DNA of 64,000 nucleotides from Gammaproteobacteria bacterium (GCA_018813765.1 JAHJBC010000008.1:62001-126000), one strand, 5' to 3'. Counted from the first letter of the stretch, positions 44,313 to 53,296 are shown. Made by a program: numbers and translations. Notes: a model not told the origin generated them from the sequence alone.

Positions 44313-45968
44313 ATGGATAATTGCGAAATGAACTTTCATCAAAATTCCCGGCGCGATCCTGTCGTCAGGTTGGCGCTGCTTGTGCTGATGACTTTCATCG
44401 TGTTCATCGCTTCTGCCCAGGCTGCGCAGCCGGTGCGTATCGGTGTATTGGCGTTCCGACCCAAAGCGATCACGCTGGAGCAATGGCAACCGCTGGCGGG
44501 CGTCTTCAAACAGTCCATGCCGGGGCGCGAATTCGTGATCGAAGCCTTCACCCTGCCGGAAATGGAAAAGGCCGTCGCCGCCAACGAGCTGGATTTCGTG
44601 CTGACCAATTCCGGCCACTACGTGTTGCTGAGCAAGCGCTACGGGTTGACTTCACCCATCGCCACGCTCGTCGTCGACGAGAGCGGCAAACTGGCCCGCT
44701 CGTTTGGCGGTGTCATCTTCACGCGCGCTGCCGTGACGAATATCGATACATTGAGCTCCCTGCGCGGCAAGACGATCGCTATCGTGAATACCGATTCGCT
44801 GGGTGCCTATCAGATGCAGGCATACGAATTGAAGCGGGCGGGGGTACGTCTGCCGCTGGATGCAAAACTGGTCGTCACCGGGTTGCCGCAGGATAACGTG
44901 GTCGAAGCAGTGCTGGATGGACGGGCGGACGTCGGGTTTGTGCGCACCGGGGTGCTGGAAGCGCTGGTGCGCGAGGGCAAGCTCGATGCGTCCAGACTCA
45001 AGGTGCTGAACCCGCAGCATCCGCCGGGATTCCCGGTGCAGATCTCCACGCACCTGTATCCGGAATGGCCGTTCGCCGCGCTGCCGCATGTCGACGAACA
45101 CCTGGCCCGGCATGTTGCCGCATCGCTGTTCATGCTGGAGGCTGACTCTGCTGCCGCGAAGGCCATGAAGATCCACGGCTTCGTCATTCCCGGCGATTAC
45201 GCGTCTGTGGCCGAAGTGTTGCGCGAACTGCGCGCGCCGCCGTTCGAACAGACTCCGTTATTCACCCTTGATGATGTGATCATCCAGTATCGCTGGCAGA
45301 TATTGGCCTCGCTGTTCGCCGGCGGTCTGGTCATGTTTCTGATGCTGCGGCTGATGTGGACCAAGCGCAAACTGCACGAAGAGCATCGCCTGGTGCTGCG
45401 CCAGCAGCAGCAGATGCGGCACATGGCCTTCTACGACATGCTCACCCTGTTGCCCAACCGCCGCCTGCTGCATGACCGTCTGGGGCAGGCCCTCGCGGCG
45501 AGCAACCGCAGCAAACGCTATGCGGCGCTGATGTTCCTCGATCTGGACAACTTCAAGCCGCTCAACGATACCCACGGACACGAAGTCGGCGATCTGCTGC
45601 TGATCGAGGTGGCAAGACGACTGAAGGCTTGCGTGCGCGAGGTGGATACGGTGGCGCGCCTGGGCGGCGATGAGTTTGTCGTGCTGCTGTCCGAGCTGGG
45701 GCCGCGCAGGGAAGAATCGGCGGTGCAGGCGGGCATCGTCGCCGAGAAGATACGTGCAGCGCTCTCCGAGCCCTACCGCCTGACGATTGCGCACGAGGAT
45801 AAATCGGGGGAGACGGTCGAGCATCATTGCAGTGCCAGCATCGGCGTGACCCTGTTCCTGGACCATGACGGGCGACCCGAAGACATCCTCAAACTGGCCG
45901 ATGCGGCGATGTACCGGGCCAAGGAACTGGGACGCAATCGCATCCATTTCAGCGATGAGAAGGCCTGA
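44313..45968 (+). CDS. PhnD-like periplasmic sensor fused to GGDEF diguanylate cyclase
   Basis: 551 aa from the ATG at 44313; an ATG at 44328 is possible, and the frame extends to a TTG at 44238. Signal-type hydrophobic segment (VRLALLVLMTFIVFIASAQA), then a PhnD-like domain (VLAFRPKAITLEQWQPLAGV; GAYQMQAYEL; GFVRTGVLEAL), closely related to that of the kinase at 7.2 kb. A membrane segment (QILASLFAGGLVMFLMLRLM) precedes a short coiled coil and GGDEF (about 385-550) with an intact RLGGDEFVVLL motif and an RxxD inhibitory site five residues before it (REVD). Predicted to make cyclic-di-GMP in response to a periplasmic ligand. Confidence 0.93.
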   Translation: MDNCEMNFHQNSRRDPVVRLALLVLMTFIVFIASAQAAQPVRIGVLAFRPKAITLEQWQPLAGVFKQSMPGREFVIEAFTLPEMEKAVAANELDFVLTNSGHYVLLSKRYGLTSPIATLVVDESGKLARSFGGVIFTRAAVTNIDTLSSLRGKTIAIVNTDSLGAYQMQAYELKRAGVRLPLDAKLVVTGLPQDNVVEAVLDGRADVGFVRTGVLEALVREGKLDASRLKVLNPQHPPGFPVQISTHLYPEWPFAALPHVDEHLARHVAASLFMLEADSAAAKAMKIHGFVIPGDYASVAEVLRELRAPPFEQTPLFTLDDVIIQYRWQILASLFAGGLVMFLMLRLMWTKRKLHEEHRLVLRQQQQMRHMAFYDMLTLLPNRRLLHDRLGQALAASNRSKRYAALMFLDLDNFKPLNDTHGHEVGDLLLIEVARRLKACVREVDTVARLGGDEFVVLLSELGPRREESAVQAGIVAEKIRAALSEPYRLTIAHEDKSGETVEHHCSASIGVTLFLDHDGRPEDILKLADAAMYRAKELGRNRIHFSDEKA

Positions 45969-45983
45969 GAGAGACTATAGTCC

Positions 45984-46940
45984 ATGAACATGCATCCAGA
46001 TAGCGACCCACGCTGGGACCACCAGCACATCTTCAACCAGGGCAACCCTGCTGCCGAACGCGGCACGCGCGCCGTGATGTGGATCACCGCCGTCATGATG
46101 GTGGTGGAGATTATTGCCGGCTGGTGGTTCAACTCGATGGCGCTGCTGGCCGACGGGTGGCACATGAGTTCGCATGCCTTCGCCATCGGGCTGAGCGCTT
46201 ATGCCTACGGCGCGGCGCGACGTTATGCGCAGGACCCGCGCTTCGCCTTCGGCACCTGGAAGATAGAGATACTGGGCGGTTTCGCTAGCGCCATCTTCCT
46301 GCTCGGCGTCGCCGCCATGATGGTGATCAGCTCGGTCGAACGGCTGTTGCAGCCGCAGACCATTCATTATCAGGAGGCGATCTTCATCGCCGTGATCGGC
46401 CTGCTGGTGAATATCGTCTGTGCCGTCATCCTCGGCAAATCACAGCACGGGCACCATCATCACGAGCATGGCGGGCATGACCATCATCACGACCATCACC
46501 ACCACCACCACGACCTGAACCTGAAGTCGGCCTACCTGCACGTCATCGCCGATGCGGCGACTTCGGTATTGGCCATCGTCGCGCTGGCGGGCGGCATGTT
46601 CTACGGCTGGTCGTGGCTGGACCCGGTGATGGGCATCGTCGGCGCGACGCTGGTGGCGATCTGGGCGAGAGGGCTGCTGCTCGATACCGGCAAGATACTG
46701 CTCGACCGCGAGATGGATCATCCTGTCGTCGATGAGATACGCGAAGTCATCGAGATTCCCGGACATCCCGATGCGACCAGGATCGTCGATCTGCATGTCT
46801 GGCGCGTCGGCGCGGATGCCTATGCCTGCGCGATCGGCATCGTGACGCGTAGCGCCGAACTGACCCCGGAGCAGGTGCGCGAGCAGTTGCGCCAGCATGA
46901 GGAGATAGTGCACAGTACGATAGAGATACATCGATATTGA
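45984..46940 (+). CDS. dmeF: DmeF-like cation diffusion facilitator
   Basis: 318 aa. Six membrane helices with the CDF metal site in ALLADGWHMSSHAFAIGLS (helix 2) and HVIADAATSVLAIVALAGG (helix 5). Between helices 4 and 5 is a His-rich loop (about residues 153-174, with HDHHHDHHHHHHD). A cytoplasmic C-terminal domain follows. It fits the Co(II)/Ni(II) exporter DmeF group best; zinc transport is possible. A piece of this gene around the His loop is repeated at about 48333-48387. The following gene starts within the last bases of this one or shortly after, so they may be co-transcribed. Confidence 0.9.
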   Translation: MNMHPDSDPRWDHQHIFNQGNPAAERGTRAVMWITAVMMVVEIIAGWWFNSMALLADGWHMSSHAFAIGLSAYAYGAARRYAQDPRFAFGTWKIEILGGFASAIFLLGVAAMMVISSVERLLQPQTIHYQEAIFIAVIGLLVNIVCAVILGKSQHGHHHHEHGGHDHHHDHHHHHHDLNLKSAYLHVIADAATSVLAIVALAGGMFYGWSWLDPVMGIVGATLVAIWARGLLLDTGKILLDREMDHPVVDEIREVIEIPGHPDATRIVDLHVWRVGADAYACAIGIVTRSAELTPEQVREQLRQHEEIVHSTIEIHRY

Positions 46941-46966
46941 CGTTATTCCGAGACAAGGAGGAAGCC

Positions 46967-48313
46967 ATGTCCGAATCGCTTATGGATCGTGAACTGCGAA
47001 TCTTGATACTGGAAGACACAGCTACCGACGCGGAGTTGTCAGAACACGAATTGCGCAAGGCGGGCGTCTACTTCACCTCACGGCGCGTCGAGACGCTGGC
47101 AGCGTTCAAACAGGCGTTGAACGATTTCAAGCCGGACATCATTCTCTCGGACTACAACCTGCCGGATTGCACCGGCCTGGAGGCGCTGGAAGTTGTGCAG
47201 CGCGATCATCCGGAAGTGCCGGTGGTCATGGTCACCGGCGTGCTCAGCGATATTGCTGCAGTGGAACTGATCCATGCCGGGGCGAAAGATTATGTGCTGA
47301 AAGACCGTCTGGCGCGGTTGGCGCCCGCGGTGCAACGGGCGCTGGCGATGGAGCAGAGCGCCCGTGCGCGGGCGGCAGCCGAACTGGAACTGCGCAAGTC
47401 TCACGATGATCTGGAAGCGCGCGTGCGCCAGCGCACTGCCGAGTGGACCATCGCCAATGCCGCACTGAAGCTCGAAAAAGAAGAGCAGGGAAAGCTGATC
47501 AAGGAACTTGCTGCGGCCCACAGCCAGATGCTGCAATCCGAGATGATGGCCTCGCTGGGGCAACTTGCCGCCGGGGTGGCGCACGAGATCAGCGATCCGG
47601 TCGGGTTCGTGGCTTCCAATCTGGGCACCTTGGGCAAATGCATCCATGGTCTGCTCAGGGTGCTGGAGGCTTACGAGAGCCACGAGGGTGAACTGTCGCC
47701 GGAGAGTCGCGCAGCAATCGCCGGGATCAGGCAACAGGTTGATCTCGATTCCACGCGCAGCGATGCGGACAATCTGCTGTCGGAATCGATGGCGGGCCTG
47801 CAAAGGGTCAAGCGCATCGTCCTGGATCTGAATGATTTCTCGCATGTGAAGAGTCAGGACAGGCAAATGGCGGATCTGGAACGCGGCCTGGACAGCACGC
47901 TCAACATCGTATGGAACGAGCTCAAGGACAAGGCCGAGATCGTCAAGGAATACGCGGGCATTCCCAAGATCAAATGCCTCCTCGCCCAGCTCAACCAGGT
48001 ATTCATGCACCTGCTGATCAATGCCGGGCAGGCGATAGACGAACACGGACGCATCACCATCCGTACCGGCGAGACCGACACAGAGGTGTGGGTGGAGATT
48101 GAAGACACCGGCAGGGGCATCCTGCCGGAGCATATGAAGCGCATCTTCGATCCCTTCTTCACCACCAGACCTGCCGGCGCAGGCACGGGGCTGGGGCTGT
48201 CCATGTCCAACGACATCGTGCGCGAGCATGGCGGACGCATCGAAGTCAAAAGCGAATTCGGCAGGGGATCGGTATTCAGGGTGGTACTGCCGAAAGAAGC
48301 AAGGCCGGAATGA
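46967..48313 (+). CDS. Receiver-coupled histidine kinase
   Basis: 448 aa from the ATG at 46967, with AAGGAGG as ribosome site; an in-frame TTG at 46937 is rejected. REC (about 5-130; DIILSDYNLPDCTGLEAL; AGAKDYVLKDRLARL) is nearly the same as the REC of the REC-PAS-HD-GYP protein at 17.2 kb. A coiled coil follows, then HisKA of the NtrB-like class (MASLGQLAAGVAHEISDPVG; the usual HEINNP reads HEISDP) and HATPase_c (LLINAGQAIDEHG; DTGRGILPEHM; GTGLGLSMSNDIV). It should act as a phosphorylation-gated kinase. There is no sensor or membrane domain. Confidence 0.92.
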   Translation: MSESLMDRELRILILEDTATDAELSEHELRKAGVYFTSRRVETLAAFKQALNDFKPDIILSDYNLPDCTGLEALEVVQRDHPEVPVVMVTGVLSDIAAVELIHAGAKDYVLKDRLARLAPAVQRALAMEQSARARAAAELELRKSHDDLEARVRQRTAEWTIANAALKLEKEEQGKLIKELAAAHSQMLQSEMMASLGQLAAGVAHEISDPVGFVASNLGTLGKCIHGLLRVLEAYESHEGELSPESRAAIAGIRQQVDLDSTRSDADNLLSESMAGLQRVKRIVLDLNDFSHVKSQDRQMADLERGLDSTLNIVWNELKDKAEIVKEYAGIPKIKCLLAQLNQVFMHLLINAGQAIDEHGRITIRTGETDTEVWVEIEDTGRGILPEHMKRIFDPFFTTRPAGAGTGLGLSMSNDIVREHGGRIEVKSEFGRGSVFRVVLPKEARPE

Positions 48314-48332
48314 TCATCTTCGGACGATGTTG

Positions 48333-48387
48333 ACGATCATCACCACCACGACCTGAACCTGAACTGCACGTCATCGCTGACGCCGGA
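48333..48387. repeat. Partial duplicate of the dmeF His-loop region
   Basis: GATCATCACCACCACGACC followed by TGAACCTGAA and TGCACGTCATCGCTGACGC matches dmeF at about 46488-46555, with an internal deletion. It is non-coding here and directly follows the REC-kinase stop. Confidence 0.75.
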
Positions 48388-48451
48388 TCAAATGCGCAAA
48401 CAGCCAAACCAGCACAAATAAATCGTGCATGCGCCGATTGCATGGCGCAAA

Positions 48452-48540
48452 CCCTCATCCCCAGCCCTTCTCCCAGAGGGAGAAGGGAGTAAAAGCCCCT
48501 CTCCCTCTGGGAGAGGGGTTGGGGTGAGGGAACCACCTCA
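48452..48540. repeat. CCCTCTCCC-type inverted repeat
   Basis: CCTCATCCCCAGCCCTTCTCC, GAGGGAGAAGGG, CCCCTCTCCCTCTGGGAG and GGGTTGGGGTGAGGG build nested hairpins. Same family as at 31738-31850 and inside cusA. It separates the REC-kinase from the small gene downstream. Confidence 0.8.
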
Positions 48541-48605
48541 ACCAGCTTGCCGCGAGAGAAATTGACGAAGAGCAACTGCGGTTTTTAGAGTCATACGGAG
48601 GTGCC

Positions 48606-48866
48606 ATGCATAAACTCAAGAACGAAGCCGCCCTGTTCAAGGAAGCGTTCCAGGCCGGAATAAAGTATGCCGAAGGGCGCGGTGTGGTCGTGTTCGAGCC
48701 GAAAGACTCGGCCAGCGAAAAGCTGCTGTACATCTACCGGCTGCTGGTGCACGACAAAGTCATCGTGCCCTTGCCCGAAGACCAGGTGGCCGAAAAGACC
48801 ATGAGGCACAAGCTGGCAATCTGGTACTCAAAGCAATTGCCCGCAGATCATCCGTTGCTGAAATAG
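48606..48866 (+). CDS. Small DUF5062-like protein
   Basis: 86 aa, with GGAGG seven bases before the ATG. MHKLKNEAALFKEAFQAGIK then YAEGRGVVVFEPKDSASEKL and LYIYRLLVHDKVIVPLPED resemble the small DUF5062 family as I remember it. Mostly helical, charged, cytoplasmic, with no metal-binding motif. Function unknown. It stands alone between two repeat clusters. Confidence 0.7.
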   Translation: MHKLKNEAALFKEAFQAGIKYAEGRGVVVFEPKDSASEKLLYIYRLLVHDKVIVPLPEDQVAEKTMRHKLAIWYSKQLPADHPLLK

Positions 48867-49202
48867 GGATGTGAGGCGGATGCGAAATGCCTATTGAGCT
48901 ATTTCCAAATTCATAACAAAGTACCAAACCTGCTACCACGTCATTCCGGCGCAGGCCGGAATCCAGTGCTGATATTCAAAATATAGTTGGGTTTTGTCCC
49001 GCAATGCGGGGCTTGTTGGATTAACTGGATTCCGGCCTGCGCCGGAATGACGAATGAGGCCTTAATCAGGCATCCCATGGTTGTAGCGTCAATGACGGTA
49101 ATCACGAAATTTGCATAACGAATTTCGGCAAAATCAATAAAATAGCTACAGCATGCTGAAAAGCAAAACGGGTAGCAGCAAAGAACCTGGGGAGAGTACA
49201 AA
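48867..49202. repeat. Intergenic ATTCCGGCGCAGGCCGGAAT inverted repeat
   Basis: The copies at about 48938-48968 (CGTCATTCCGGCGCAGGCC) and 49022-49054 (GGATTCCGGCCTGCGCCGG) face each other and could form a long stem. The remaining about 150 bases before the hemerythrin gene are AT-richer and should hold its promoter, but I cannot fix -35/-10 boxes. The same repeat family flanks cusB (53297-53366; 55013-55132). Confidence 0.75.
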
Positions 49203-49619
49203 ATGCAATGGATGGAAGAATACGCAGTCGGCGTCGATGAAATCGACGAGCAGCATAAAGGCATCATCGACCTGTTCACCGTGATCAACACGGCCATCGC
49301 CCAGCGCGAAGGCTGGGCAGACCTCTTCTTCAAACTCGAAAAACTGCGCGAACACGCACGCTTCCACTTCGCGATCGAAGAATCCCTGATGCGCATGCAC
49401 AGCTATCCAAAACACGCGGAACATGCCGAACAACACAGGCACTTCCTCGACAAGCTCGACCAGTTGCAGATGACCACCCTGAGCCGGCAAGTAACCATGA
49501 ACACCATCGATTACCTGGCCAACTGGTATCCGGAACATATGAAAACACTGGATCGCGACTTCGTCCGCTACCTCATCGACCACGGCAAAGTGAACCTCAC
49601 CCATCCCCCGGCCGCATGA
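49203..49619 (+). CDS. Bacteriohemerythrin
   Basis: 138 aa, with GGGGAGAG before the ATG. A single hemerythrin domain with the di-iron ligands in order: VDEIDEQHKGIIDLF, LREHARFHFAIEESLM (H..H...E), HAEQHRHFLDKLDQL (H...H) and LANWYPEHMKTLDRDF (His in EH, Asp in LDRDF). It binds O2 reversibly, and free-standing forms serve as oxygen carriers, stores or sensors. Monocistronic, convergent with the cus operon; a shared hairpin lies between. Confidence 0.93.
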   Translation: MQWMEEYAVGVDEIDEQHKGIIDLFTVINTAIAQREGWADLFFKLEKLREHARFHFAIEESLMRMHSYPKHAEHAEQHRHFLDKLDQLQMTTLSRQVTMNTIDYLANWYPEHMKTLDRDFVRYLIDHGKVNLTHPPAA

Positions 49620-49623
49620 TCCT

Positions 49624-49652
49624 GCCGAACGGCATGCAACGTGCCGTCCGGC
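49624..49652. terminator. Bidirectional hairpin between convergent genes
   Basis: Stem GCCGAACGGCA / TGCCGTCCGGC (11 pairs, one mismatch) with a seven-base loop, placed between the hemerythrin stop and the end of cusF. A second weaker pair, GCAATAGC / GCTATTGC (49668-49675 and 49699-49706), reaches into the cusF end. No long T-run. Confidence 0.6.
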
Positions 49653-49699
49653 GGCGATGATGGCATGGCAATAGCATTAGCGCTTCGGCCATTTTCCGG

Positions 49700-50029
49700 C
49701 TATTGCTTCTCGATCTTCTCGATCACCCATTTCTTCTTTTCATTCTGCATCATTTCGAAGTGCACACGGTCGCCGATCTGGATGCCGTGACCGGCATGAC
49801 CATTCAAATCGAACCACATGGTCATCGACGGCCAGTCCAGCGACGGGATGGGTTCATGAGCGATCTGCAACTTGCCCGCCTTGGCCGCTTTTACTACACC
49901 CATGCCCTGGTGCATGGTCATATGTTCGCTATGCGCGGCCATGTCATGGTTCATGTCGTGTTCGTGCGAGGCGGCTTGGGCGAGGCCAATGGAGGCGAGC
50001 AGGGCGAATGCGAGGGTAAGTTGTTTCAT
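49700..50029 (-). CDS. cusF: CusF-like periplasmic copper/silver-binding protein
   Basis: 109 aa. The ATG on the minus strand overlaps the cusA stop (ATGA), preceded by AGGAAACACC. A signal peptide (LTLAFALLASIGLAQA) is followed by a His/Met-rich segment (HEHDMNHDMAAHSEHMTMHQ) and the CusF beta-barrel with IAHEPIPSLDWPSMTMWFDL, where the His, Trp and two Met match the known Cu(I)/Ag(I) site (H..W..M.M). It hands metal to the CusCBA pump. Longer frames on this strand upstream are cusA shadows. A second CusF domain is fused to CusB in the same operon. Confidence 0.93.
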   Translation of the reverse strand: MKQLTLAFALLASIGLAQAASHEHDMNHDMAAHSEHMTMHQGMGVVKAAKAGKLQIAHEPIPSLDWPSMTMWFDLNGHAGHGIQIGDRVHFEMMQNEKKKWVIEKIEKQ

Positions 50030-53000
50030 GGTGTTTCCTTTCGGTTGGTGGTTGAAGAAGATTCGTTTCGCTTGATCAGCGCATAGATCACCGGGATCAC
50101 CAGTAGGGTGAGTACAGCCGATGAGATCATGCCGCCAACCATGGGGGCGGCGATGCGGCGCATCACTTCCGAGCCGGTGCCGCTGCTCCACAGGATGGGC
50201 AGCAGGCCGGCCATGATGGCGACCACGGTCATCATCTTGGGGCGGACGCGTTCGACTGCGCCGTGCATGATGGCGGCTTGCAGGTCGGCGGCGGTCGGTT
50301 GTCTTCCTTCGCTCAAACAGCGTGCCTGAACGTCCTTCCAGGCATGTTCCAGATAGATCAGCATCACCACCCCGGTCTCCGCCGCCACCCCCGCCAGCGC
50401 GATGAATCCCACCGCGACCGCTACGCTCAGGTTGTAATCGAGCAGCCACAGCAGCCATACGCCGCCCACCAGCGCGAACGGCACCGACAGCATCACCACC
50501 AGCGATTCGGTGACGCGCTTGAAGTTGAGATACAGCAGCAGGAAGATCAGCAGCAGCGTGACGGGGATGACGATCTTCATCTTCGAGATAGCGCGTTCCA
50601 TGTACTCGAACTGCCCGCTCCAGGTCGCGTAGTAGCCGGGCGGGAACTTCACCTCCGCCGCCACCGCCTTGCGCGCCTCGTCCACATAAGAGCCGATGTC
50701 GCGCTCGCGGATGTCCACGTAGATGTAGGCGGAGAGCAGGGCGTTCTCGGTGCGGATACTCGGCGCGCCCTTGCTGAGGCTCACCCTGGCGACCTGGCCG
50801 AGCGGGATCATCGCGCCGTCCATGGTCGTCACCAGCACTTCGCGCGCGATCCGTTCCGGCGTGTCGCGCAGTTCGCGCGGGTAACGCACGCTGACGCCGA
50901 AGCGTTCCAGTCCTTCCACCGTGGTGGTGACCATCTCGCCGCCGAGTGCGGTGGCGATGACGTCCTGCAATTCGCCGACGGACAGTCCGTAGCGCGCCAG
51001 CGCCAGCCGGTCCGGTTCGATGTCGAGATAGAAACCGCCGGTGATGCGCTCGGCGTAGGCGCTAGTCGTGCCCGGTATGTTTTTGACCACGGCCTCGATC
51101 TGCTTGGCGACACGCTCCATCTCGTCGAGGTTCTTGCCGTACACCTTGATGCCGATGGGCGTGCGGATGCCGGTGGAGAGCATGTCGATGCGCGCCTTGA
51201 TCGGCATGGTCCAGGAGTTGGCCACGCCGGGGAATTGCAATGCCTTGTCCATCTCGGCGATCAGCTTGTCGGTGTCCATGCCGTCGCGCCATTCCTCCTG
51301 CGGCTTGAGGTTGATCACCGTCTCGAACATCTCCAGCGGCGCCGGGTCGGTGGCGGTCTGCGCGCGTCCGGCCTTGCCATACACCGACGCGACTTCGGGG
51401 AAGCTCTTGATGATCTTGTTCTGCGTCTGCAGCAGTTCGGCGGCCTTGGTTACGGACATGCCGGGCAAGGCGGTGGGCATGTAGAACAGCGTGCCTTCGT
51501 TGAGCGTCGGCATGAACTCGCTGCCCAGCTTCATGGCGGGATACACGCTCAACAGCATCGCCGCTGCGGCGACGGCGAGTGTGGTCTTCTTGCGCTGCAG
51601 CACGGCGGCGATGAGCGGACGGTAGCCCGCGATGAGCCAGCGGTTGAGCGGGTTCTCCGCTTCCGGTTTGATGTTGCCCTTGATGAACAGCAGCATCAGC
51701 ACCGGCACCAGTGTGACCGAGAGCAGGGCGGCGCCGGCCATGGCGAAGGTTTTTGTGAACGCGAGCGGTGCGAACAGGCGGCCCTCCTGCGCTTCCAGCG
51801 TGAACACCGGCAGGAAAGAGACAGTGATGATGAGCAGGGAGAAGAAGAGGGAGGGGCCGACTTCTTTGCAGGCTGACAAAATGGCATTGGCGCGGTCAGC
51901 AAAGAGTGCGCCCTCATCCCCAGCCCTTCCCCCAGAGGGGGAAGGGAGTAGAGCCCCTCGCCCCTCCCTCACCCCATGCCCTCTCCCGGAGGGAGAGGGA
52001 GTTCTCACGGGGTTGGGGTGAGGAAGCCGCTCCAAATGCTTATGCGCATTCTCGATCATCACGATTGCCGCATCCACCATCGCCCCAATCGCAATCGCGA
52101 TCCCGCCCAGACTCATGATGTTTGAATTCAGATTCAAAAATCGCATGGCGATGAACGCGATCAGCACGCCGATAGGCAGCATCACGATGGCGACTAGCGC
52201 GCTACGTGCATGCATCAAGAACACCATGCACACCAGCGCCACGATCAATCCTTCCTCCAGCAGCGTTTTCTTCAGCGTGGCGATGGCGCGCTCGATCAGT
52301 TCGGAGCGGTCGTATACCGTCTGGATGGTCACGCCTTCGGGCAGGCCGGGCGCGATCTCGGCGATCTTGTCCTTGATGTTCTGAATCACTTCCAGCGCAT
52401 TCTGGCCGTAACGCGCCATGGCGATGCCGGACACCACTTCGCCTTCGCCGTTCAACTCGCTCAGTCCGCGCCGCTCGTCCGGTCCCAGTTCCACACGCGC
52501 GATGTCGCGCAGCAGCACCGGCGTGCCGCGTTCGGCTTTCATCACCAGATTTTCGATATCCGCTTTGCCGCGCAGGTAGCCGTGGCCGCGCACCATGTAC
52601 TCGGTCTCGGCCATCTCCACCACGCGCCCGCCGACGTCGCGGTTCGATTCGCGGATGACCTGCGATACCTTGCTCAGCGGGATGCCGTAGGAACGCAGCT
52701 TCAGCGGATCGACCGTCACCTGGTATTGCTGCACGAAGCCGCCGATGGAGGCGACCTCGGCCACACCGTGCGCCTTGGTCAGTTGATAGCGCACATACCA
52801 GTCCTGCATGGTGCGCAGCTCGGCGAGGTTGTGCTTGTCGCTGAGCACCGCGTACTGATACACCCAGCCCACGCCGCTCGCATCCGGCCCCAGTTGCGGC
52901 GACACACCCTTGGGCATGCGCCCGGCGATGCTGTTGAGGTATTCCAGCACGCGCGAGCGCGCCCAGTAGATGTCGGTGCCGTCCTCGAAGATCACGTACA

Positions 53001-53277
53001 CGAACGACGCGCCGAAGAAGGAGAAGCCGCGCACCACTTTTGATTTCGGCACCGACAGCATGGCCGTGGTGAGCGGGTAGGTGACCTGGTCTTCCACCAC
53101 CTGCGGCGCCTGTCCCGAATATTCGGTGTAGACGATTACCTGCACATCGGAAAGATCGGGCAGCGCGTCCAGCGGTGTTTTCACCAGCGCGTAGATGCCT
53201 GCCAGCGTGATGAACAGGGTGGCGAGGAGGACAAGGAAGCGGTTGCGCGCTGACCACTCGATGATTGTGTTCAGCAT
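50026..53277 (-). CDS. cusA: CusA-type heavy-metal RND efflux pump
   Basis: 1083 aa, inner-membrane RND transporter of the HME class: MLNTIIEWSARNRFLVLLAT, then DVQVIVYTEYSGQAPQVVED, and LPGMSVTKAAELLQ and RIDMLSTGIRTPIGIKVYG, which include methionines resembling the CusA copper relay. The family is usually about 1045 residues. The extra length equals a 40-residue Pro/Gly/Arg-rich insert (about residues 417-457; PHPNPVRTPSPSGRGHG) encoded by a palindromic repeat, placed in a loop before VGPSLFFSLLIITVSFLPVF. It pumps Cu(I)/Ag(I) with CusB and CusC using proton force. Confidence 0.95.
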   Translation of the reverse strand: MLNTIIEWSARNRFLVLLATLFITLAGIYALVKTPLDALPDLSDVQVIVYTEYSGQAPQVVEDQVTYPLTTAMLSVPKSKVVRGFSFFGASFVYVIFEDGTDIYWARSRVLEYLNSIAGRMPKGVSPQLGPDASGVGWVYQYAVLSDKHNLAELRTMQDWYVRYQLTKAHGVAEVASIGGFVQQYQVTVDPLKLRSYGIPLSKVSQVIRESNRDVGGRVVEMAETEYMVRGHGYLRGKADIENLVMKAERGTPVLLRDIARVELGPDERRGLSELNGEGEVVSGIAMARYGQNALEVIQNIKDKIAEIAPGLPEGVTIQTVYDRSELIERAIATLKKTLLEEGLIVALVCMVFLMHARSALVAIVMLPIGVLIAFIAMRFLNLNSNIMSLGGIAIAIGAMVDAAIVMIENAHKHLERLPHPNPVRTPSPSGRGHGVREGRGALLPSPSGGRAGDEGALFADRANAILSACKEVGPSLFFSLLIITVSFLPVFTLEAQEGRLFAPLAFTKTFAMAGAALLSVTLVPVLMLLFIKGNIKPEAENPLNRWLIAGYRPLIAAVLQRKKTTLAVAAAAMLLSVYPAMKLGSEFMPTLNEGTLFYMPTALPGMSVTKAAELLQTQNKIIKSFPEVASVYGKAGRAQTATDPAPLEMFETVINLKPQEEWRDGMDTDKLIAEMDKALQFPGVANSWTMPIKARIDMLSTGIRTPIGIKVYGKNLDEMERVAKQIEAVVKNIPGTTSAYAERITGGFYLDIEPDRLALARYGLSVGELQDVIATALGGEMVTTTVEGLERFGVSVRYPRELRDTPERIAREVLVTTMDGAMIPLGQVARVSLSKGAPSIRTENALLSAYIYVDIRERDIGSYVDEARKAVAAEVKFPPGYYATWSGQFEYMERAISKMKIVIPVTLLLIFLLLYLNFKRVTESLVVMLSVPFALVGGVWLLWLLDYNLSVAVAVGFIALAGVAAETGVVMLIYLEHAWKDVQARCLSEGRQPTAADLQAAIMHGAVERVRPKMMTVVAIMAGLLPILWSSGTGSEVMRRIAAPMVGGMISSAVLTLLVIPVIYALIKRNESSSTTNRKETP
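51905..52025. repeat. CCCTCTCCC-type palindrome in frame inside cusA
   Basis: On the plus strand: GCCCTCATCCCCAGCCCTTCC, CCAGAGGGGGAAGGGAG, CCCTCTCCCGGAGGGAGAGGG and GGGGTTGGGGTGAGG. About 120 bases keep the cusA frame and add about 40 residues, matching the excess over the normal CusA length. Intergenic relatives are at 31738 and 48452. Confidence 0.85.
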
Positions 53278-53296
53278 ATCAGTGCACCTACTAATT

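Noticed and set aside
46440-46520. His-codon run as a possible tandem repeat tract with regulatory role
   Set aside because: It is the ordinary cytoplasmic His-rich loop of the CDF exporter and is explained by metal binding.
49700-50458. Extended minus-strand frame of 252 codons ending in CusF
   Set aside because: The first 143 codons are an out-of-frame reading of the cusA 3' part; the real gene starts at the ATG at 50029 with its own signal peptide and ribosome site.
51632-52021. 129-codon plus-strand frame inside cusA
   Set aside because: It is antisense to a well-defined RND gene and passes through the palindromic insert.
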